Shown in pieces: positions 59,849-64,000 of a stretch of DNA of 64,000 bases. Positions within the stretch are counted from its first letter, which is position 1; each line of letters begins with the position of its first letter. A program made the translations under genes and the position numbers. The notes under the pieces were generated by a model. The model was not told the origin of the DNA. It worked only from the letters and a program-made list of their open reading frames with translations, and did not search any database. The DNA is from BOG-994 sp049514215 (GTDB taxonomy: Bacteria; Pseudomonadota; Gammaproteobacteria; Burkholderiales; Burkholderiaceae_D). The stretch covers positions 1-64,000 of the forward strand of contig JBEKVI010000004.1 of the NCBI GenBank assembly GCA_049514215.1, read 5' to 3'.

Positions 59849-59881
59849 AAAAAAGCGGGAGCGCCCGCATTGGGCGCTCCC
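59849..59881 (-). terminator. Intrinsic terminator after the PQQ dehydrogenase gene
   Basis: Perfect 10-bp stem: GGGAGCGCCC (59857-59866) pairs with GGGCGCTCCC (59872-59881) across a 5-base loop. On the minus strand it is followed by GC and six T (A tract at 59849-59854). It lies between the dehydrogenase stop at 59905 and the cytochrome start at 59833, so it must reduce read-through within the cluster. Confidence 0.9.
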
Positions 59882-59904
59882 AGGATTAATCCCCTACGCG
59901 ATCG

Positions 59905-61569
59905 TTACTTCTGAAGCGCGAAGACCCAAAGCGAGCCGCCTGCAGGAATGGTGGCCAGGCGCTCGTCACCGGAGAAGAGCGAATAGACGCCCCCGATGCC
60001 GCTCGTGACCGCGACGTACTGCGTTCCATCCTGCTCCCAGGTCACAGGTTGCCCCTCGATGCCCGAGCCGGTCTTGAACTGCCAGAGCTTTTTGCCGGTC
60101 TCGGCGTCAAAGGCCTCGAACTCGCCGGTGAGCTTGCCGCTAAAGACGACGTTCCCAGCCGTCGAGAGCACCCCCGAGAAGCGCGGCAGATCGCTGCCAT
60201 CTTCCCACTTGGCCTTGCCCGTCATGGGATCGATGGCCTTCAAGTGTCCGCGCGCGCCGCTGGGCCAGTCCCAGAGGTCGGAGAGGTCCATCCCCACGTA
60301 CCACTCGCCGGCCTTGTACTCGGCGGGGACCGCCTTGTAGTGGCCACCGAAGGCGAGCGTATTGGCGTAGGCAAGCTTGGTCTTCGGATCGTAGGAGATC
60401 GGCATCCAGTTCTTGCCTCCCAGGATCGACGGATAGACCACCACCTTTTCGCCCGTGCGCGCCTTCTTGGTGACGTCGGTCTCGATGGGGCGACCGGTGG
60501 CCATGTCGACACCGCTTGCCCAGTTGACCTTGACGTAGGGATTGGCCGCAATCAGCTTTCCGTCGTTACGATTCAACACGTAGAAAAAGCCGTTGCGGTT
60601 GGCGTTCATGATGACCGGCGTGGGCTTGCCCTGAACGTCGACGGTGGCCAGCACCATCTCGGCCACCGAATCGTAGTCAAAGGGATTGTTCGGTGAAAAC
60701 TGGAAGTGCCACTTGATCTTGCCCGTCTGCGGATCCATGGCGAGCACCGAACAGGTGTACAGATTGTCGCCCGGACGCACGCCGGCATTAAACGGCCCTG
60801 GATTGCCCACGCCCCAGTAGACGGTGTGCAACTCGGGGTCGAACGAACCCGTGATCCAGGTCGAGCCGCCGCCAAACTTCCAGGTGTCCCCCGGCCAGGT
60901 ATTGCCGCCGGCTTCGCTCGGTTCCGGGACCGTGTAGGTCCGCCAGAGGTGCTTGCCGGTGGCAGGCTCCCATCCGTCGATGAAGTCGCGCGTGCCGAAT
61001 TCCGCGCCGGAAATCCCCGTGATCACCACGCCATCGGCCACCAGGGGTGCCATGGTCATCGAAAATCCGGTCTTGTAGTCGGCCGCGTTCTGTCTCCAGA
61101 GCTCTTTGCCGGTCTTCGCGTCCAGTGCAATGACATTGGCATCGAGGGTTGTGCGGAACAGTTTGCCATCGAAGATCGCAGCACCGCGATTGATGATGCC
61201 GCAGCACACCACGCGCGGCACGTCAGCCGGATAGTCGACCTTGGTCTTCCAGATCTGCTGGCCGCTTTTGACATCGATGGCGGCCGTCGCGCTATTGGAG
61301 GTGATGTACAGCACCCCTTTATAGACGATCGGTTGCGACTCTTCGCTGCGATTGTCGTCGAGGCTGTAGTTCCAAACCGGCGTGAGCTTGTTGACGTTCT
61401 CGGCATTGATCTGCGTGAGCGTGCTATAGCGCTGCAGGTTGTAGCCCATGCCGTAGTTCAGGACGTCGTGGGTGTCGCTCACGCCTTTGACCAGCTCGTC
61501 GTTCGACTGCGCCAGCGTGGCCGTCGGGAGCGCGAACGCCATCCCGAGCATTAGTGCTGCAATCTTCAT
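59905..61569 (-). CDS. PQQ-dependent alcohol dehydrogenase, lanthanide-type
   Basis: Periplasmic quinoprotein alcohol dehydrogenase of the methanol/ethanol family, 554 residues. A signal peptide ends at TLAQ (about residue 21). The vicinal disulfide CC at 122-123, metal-ligand E190, WGVGNPGPFN with N261, the catalytic D298 and the second aspartate D300 (in PFDYDS) are all visible. D-Y-D at this place marks lanthanide-dependent XoxF/PedH enzymes, whereas calcium MxaF has alanine there. The ATG at 61569 has GGAGGAG directly upstream. Its partner genes are the cytochrome and xoxJ-like genes downstream. Methanol versus longer alcohols cannot be decided. Confidence 0.92.
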   Translation of the reverse strand: MKIAALMLGMAFALPTATLAQSNDELVKGVSDTHDVLNYGMGYNLQRYSTLTQINAENVNKLTPVWNYSLDDNRSEESQPIVYKGVLYITSNSATAAIDVKSGQQIWKTKVDYPADVPRVVCCGIINRGAAIFDGKLFRTTLDANVIALDAKTGKELWRQNAADYKTGFSMTMAPLVADGVVITGISGAEFGTRDFIDGWEPATGKHLWRTYTVPEPSEAGGNTWPGDTWKFGGGSTWITGSFDPELHTVYWGVGNPGPFNAGVRPGDNLYTCSVLAMDPQTGKIKWHFQFSPNNPFDYDSVAEMVLATVDVQGKPTPVIMNANRNGFFYVLNRNDGKLIAANPYVKVNWASGVDMATGRPIETDVTKKARTGEKVVVYPSILGGKNWMPISYDPKTKLAYANTLAFGGHYKAVPAEYKAGEWYVGMDLSDLWDWPSGARGHLKAIDPMTGKAKWEDGSDLPRFSGVLSTAGNVVFSGKLTGEFEAFDAETGKKLWQFKTGSGIEGQPVTWEQDGTQYVAVTSGIGGVYSLFSGDERLATIPAGGSLWVFALQK

Positions 61570-62186
61570 GTCTCCTCCGTGGGGTGTTTGCATCCCTTGA
61601 AGGCTCGCGATGCCAGCCAACCAGGGTGGTCTCCTCCTACTTTGGATGCCCGCGCAGCAAGCTGGCACCGGCAACCTATGTGGATCCTGACATATTGATT
61701 GCGATTGTCGCAATGCGGGAAAACGCGTTAGCTCCATTCGTATATAACGCTAAATGTATGGAGGCACTCTCGAATTCAGTCGTTCGTGCGGCGCATCATT
61801 GCTTTTCTTATTCAGTAAAAATCCGGGGCTTGGCGTGCCGCAGCAAAACGCTCCAAAACCAAGGGCATGTACAAGTGCGGGAACCAAAAAAATTTCCGAC
61901 GCGGACTCCAGGCCGCGAAATGAGACAGGCCTTGCGGCGCGGCGCCCCGGCAAAGCGCATCGCATCGATGGTGCGCGCGGCACGAACGGGAAGTCACGAG
62001 CGGATTATTGGAGGGGTTAATGCGCTGGTTGTCGAGTGGAGTCTCCAAGCCCTGCCGGTGCTCCGGTCCTCGGACTCGGGCTTCGGATCTCCGCGATAAA
62101 TTTTCTCCAGAATCACGCCGGTGTTCACAGTATGATGAGATTCAGGCACGCCCTTTTGGCGGCCGGCTCCTCCGACGGATCAAAAC
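61570..62186. other. Long divergent intergenic region
   Basis: 617 bases between the dehydrogenase (minus) and isochorismatase-like (plus) genes. AT content rises in parts, for example around 61720-61760 (CGTATATAACGC). No supported gene. It must contain promoters for both neighbours and includes the palindrome at 61698. Confidence 0.45.
61698..61714. promoter_or_regulatory. Palindromic operator candidate upstream of the PQQ dehydrogenase
   Basis: Perfect interrupted palindrome ATTGCGA-TTG-TCGCAAT, 7-bp arms with a 3-base spacer, about 130 bases upstream of the dehydrogenase start. The size and position suit a dimeric regulator controlling the dehydrogenase. No regulator gene adjoins it. Confidence 0.45.
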
Positions 62187-62732
62187 ATGAAAAGGTTGTC
62201 CGACCAGAGCGCTCTCATCGTGATCGACCTGCAGACAGCGATGTTTGCAGGGGACTTGTTCGAACCCCTCCACCAAGCCGATCGTCTGGCCGATCGCGTG
62301 CGCTCGCTTCTCGCCTGGGCGCGCCGCACGGGCCGGCCCGTGTGCTTCATTCGACACGACGGAGATAGCGGGGATTCGCTCGCGCCCGGCGCATCCGGAT
62401 GGCCCATCTGGCCTGCCCTGGGCCAGGCCGAACACGAACCGACCTTCTCGAAGACCGTGGGGGATGCCTTTAGCCAGGCCGCCCTCGTCGACTGGGTCGG
62501 CCAGAATCAGCTCGCAGAGGTGATCCTGCTCGGGGCCCAGAGCGATCAGTGTGTGGCCGCGACCGTGAAAGGTGCGCTCGAGCGCGGACTTGCGGTCACT
62601 GTCGTTGCCGATGCGCACAGCACCTGGGACAGTGAAGGCGAAAGCGCTGAACACATCATCACACGCTACAACGCGCTCTTTGCCAATTCCGGAGCGCACC
62701 TCGCCTCGACCGAAGACGTGATCCGGAGTTGA
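62187..62732 (+). CDS. Isochorismatase-family cysteine hydrolase
   Basis: Cysteine hydrolase of the isochorismatase fold, 181 residues. The triad D14 (ALIVIDLQ), K89 (PTFSKTVGDAF) and C122 (GAQSDQCVAAT) is complete. Family members include nicotinamidases, N-carbamoylsarcosine amidase and isochorismatases; which applies is unclear. The start has GGA seven bases upstream. It converges on the PoxB-like gene. Cytoplasmic. Confidence 0.9.
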   Translation: MKRLSDQSALIVIDLQTAMFAGDLFEPLHQADRLADRVRSLLAWARRTGRPVCFIRHDGDSGDSLAPGASGWPIWPALGQAEHEPTFSKTVGDAFSQAALVDWVGQNQLAEVILLGAQSDQCVAATVKGALERGLAVTVVADAHSTWDSEGESAEHIITRYNALFANSGAHLASTEDVIRS

Positions 62733-62780
62733 TGCGAGGCCCCGTCGCGATCCCCCGGTGCTTTCACATCGATGCGCACT

Positions 62781-64000
62781 TCATCGAAGCAGGTTGACCT
62801 TGGCCAGATCGATGAGTTCGCCCGCCCGACCATCGAGAACCGCACGCAGCGTGAACAGCCCAAACCGAAACGCCTCTTCAGCCGTGACGGTCGGCGGCAT
62901 GGCGAGTTCCTGACGCGGCGTGACCACGTCCAAAAGCGCCGGACCGGGATGCGCCAGGGCCTCTGCGATGCCTGCGCGCAGATCCCCGGGGTTCTCGATG
63001 CGCACCCCCTTAATTCCCATGGCCTGGGCCATGTTCGCGAAGTTCGGGTTCTTGAGCTCGCATCCCGTATCCAGAAAGCCTCCCGCTTTCATTTCCATCT
63101 CGACGAAGCCCAAGGTGCCGTTGTTCAGGACCACAACCTTGACGGGCAGATTCAATTGCGAAAGCGTCAGAAAGTCCCCCATCATCATGGCAAAACCGCC
63201 GTCGCCCGACATCGAGATCACCTGTCGCTTGGGGTAGGCGGTCTGCGCGCCGATGGCTTGCAGGAGCGCATTGGCCATCGATCCATGATTAAACGAGCCC
63301 ACGATGCGACGTTTTCCGTTGACCTTGAGGTAGCGCGCCAACCACAGGATGGGTGTGCCCGTGTCGCACGTGAAAATCGCGTCCTCGGCTGCGAGCTCAC
63401 TGACGAGCGCCGTCACGCTTTGCGGGTGCAAGAGCTTGCCGCGCGCGTCGATCTCGGCCAAGGCGTCGAGATCCCGACGCGCCCTCTTGTAGTGGGCCAG
63501 CGCCGCATCCAGGTGACGCGTATCCGCTTTCTCCCCGACATGGGGCGTGACCGCGCAAAGCGTTGCGCGCACATCCCCCAGTAGCCCGAGTTCGATCGCA
63601 CACCGGTTACCAAGCGCTTCGGGACGCAGATCGATCTGAGCGATGTGCGCCTTCTCGGGAAAGAACTGCCGGTACGGAAAATCGGCCCCGAGCATGAGCA
63701 GCGTGTCGCATTCCTTCATGGCCGCATAGCCGCTCGAGAAACCGACCAGACCCGTCATCCCCACGTCAAAGGGATTGTCGTACTCCAGATGCTCCTTGCC
63801 GCGCAGCGTATGCACGATCGGAGCCTTGAGAAGCCGCGCCAACTCGATCACTTCCGCATGCGCGCCCGCGCAGCCGGCCCCGCAGAAGAAGGTGATTTTC
63901 TTGCCGCCGTTTAAGATCTGCGCGAGCTTTTGCACCTCGGACGCTAAGGGTGTTACGACCGGCTTTTCCGGAAGATGCCAGCGCGCCACATCGGCGACGG
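62781..64000 (-). CDS. poxB: Pyruvate oxidase-like ThDP enzyme PoxB (5' partial)
   Basis: C-terminal two thirds of a thiamin-diphosphate enzyme, cut by the right edge (the frame stays open past 63989). The central Rossmann domain begins ITFFCGAGCAGAHAEV. The ThDP-binding domain has IFTCDTGTPILW and the motif SGDGGFAMMMGDF with NNGTLGF. These match the PoxB/pyruvate dehydrogenase (quinone) branch, where the last 20-30 residues bind lipid; here the end is HDLRAVLDGRAGEL-like and amphipathic but not clearly so. Expected reaction: pyruvate to acetate and CO2 with ubiquinone. Acetolactate synthase is less likely by the central motif. Confidence 0.85.
   Translation of the reverse strand, partial: VADVARWHLPEKPVVTPLASEVQKLAQILNGGKKITFFCGAGCAGAHAEVIELARLLKAPIVHTLRGKEHLEYDNPFDVGMTGLVGFSSGYAAMKECDTLLMLGADFPYRQFFPEKAHIAQIDLRPEALGNRCAIELGLLGDVRATLCAVTPHVGEKADTRHLDAALAHYKRARRDLDALAEIDARGKLLHPQSVTALVSELAAEDAIFTCDTGTPILWLARYLKVNGKRRIVGSFNHGSMANALLQAIGAQTAYPKRQVISMSGDGGFAMMMGDFLTLSQLNLPVKVVVLNNGTLGFVEMEMKAGGFLDTGCELKNPNFANMAQAMGIKGVRIENPGDLRAGIAEALAHPGPALLDVVTPRQELAMPPTVTAEEAFRFGLFTLRAVLDGRAGELIDLAKVNLLR

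Noticed and set aside
61554..62099. Open frame of about 180 residues upstream of the isochorismatase gene
   Set aside because: Begins inside the dehydrogenase signal region on the other strand, has no ribosome site or recognisable motif, and covers the expected promoter region.
1..64000. CRISPR array, IS element or prophage
   Set aside because: No direct-repeat series with regular spacers, no transposase or integrase, and no block of phage structural genes was seen.

Overview
The window is high-GC (roughly 60 percent by eye), gene-dense DNA of Gram-negative type. Evidence for this includes an outer-membrane/inner-membrane type IV secretion system, c-type cytochromes with CxxCH sites, a twin-arginine binding protein, a lanthanide-type PQQ alcohol dehydrogenase with a periplasmic cytochrome, and an NHEJ locus with a Pseudomonas-like PE-LIG-POL LigD. 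A free-living, metabolically versatile proteobacterium fits best; I cannot place it further. I see no rRNA, tRNA, transposase, integrase or CRISPR array. About 53 protein genes are supported.

Layout. 1-5.1 kb: tightly overlapping virB6-virB7-like-virB8-virB9-virB10-virB11 operon, cut by the left edge, facing a phospholipase C-type phosphoesterase. 7.0-15.6 kb: an organosulfur (sulfonate-type) cluster with an acyl-CoA-dehydrogenase-fold flavoprotein, divergent from an SsuD-like monooxygenase, an SsuA/C/B-like ABC transporter, a membrane c-type cytochrome, a class II aldolase and a second binding protein. 15.7-31.8 kb: cytosine deaminase, a large cyclase/ATPase/TPR protein, two alpha/beta hydrolases, a CheB-CheR-PAS-GAF-histidine kinase-receiver protein, a transglutaminase-like protein, a methyltransferase, a small hydrophilic protein and an NAD-dependent epimerase. 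31.8-42 kb: TPR-methyltransferase, a VirB2-like small membrane protein followed by virD4 (the T4SS coupling protein, about 28 kb from virB11), cytidine deaminase, GH25 muramidase, a YiiX/YebB-like permuted cysteine peptidase, an XRE regulator, an exported putative metal-binding protein with a membrane partner, and a sedolisin protease. 42-49 kb: GFA and PhzF proteins, then the DNA end-joining block ku1 - MerR/TPR - ku2 - ligD. 49-57.5 kb: DUF885 protein, PAS-GAF-GGDEF-EAL protein, an Fpg/Nei glycosylase, a GlxA-type AraC regulator divergent from a small monooxygenase and a thioesterase. 57.5-61.6 kb: PhzF, then xoxJ-like, cytochrome c and PQQ dehydrogenase genes on the minus strand. 62-64 kb: isochorismatase-family hydrolase and a PoxB-like enzyme cut by the right edge.

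How the genes work together. Three blocks look like functional units: the T4SS parts at two loci; the sulfonate-type cluster (uptake, flavin oxygenation, possible electron transfer and carbon handling); and the PQQ dehydrogenase trio, with an intrinsic terminator between dehydrogenase and cytochrome genes. The most unusual arrangements are a MerR-TPR gene translationally coupled to ku1 between two Ku paralogs, and the cytochrome and aldolase carried inside a sulfonate-type operon. Functions are assigned from motifs by eye only; no database search was run.
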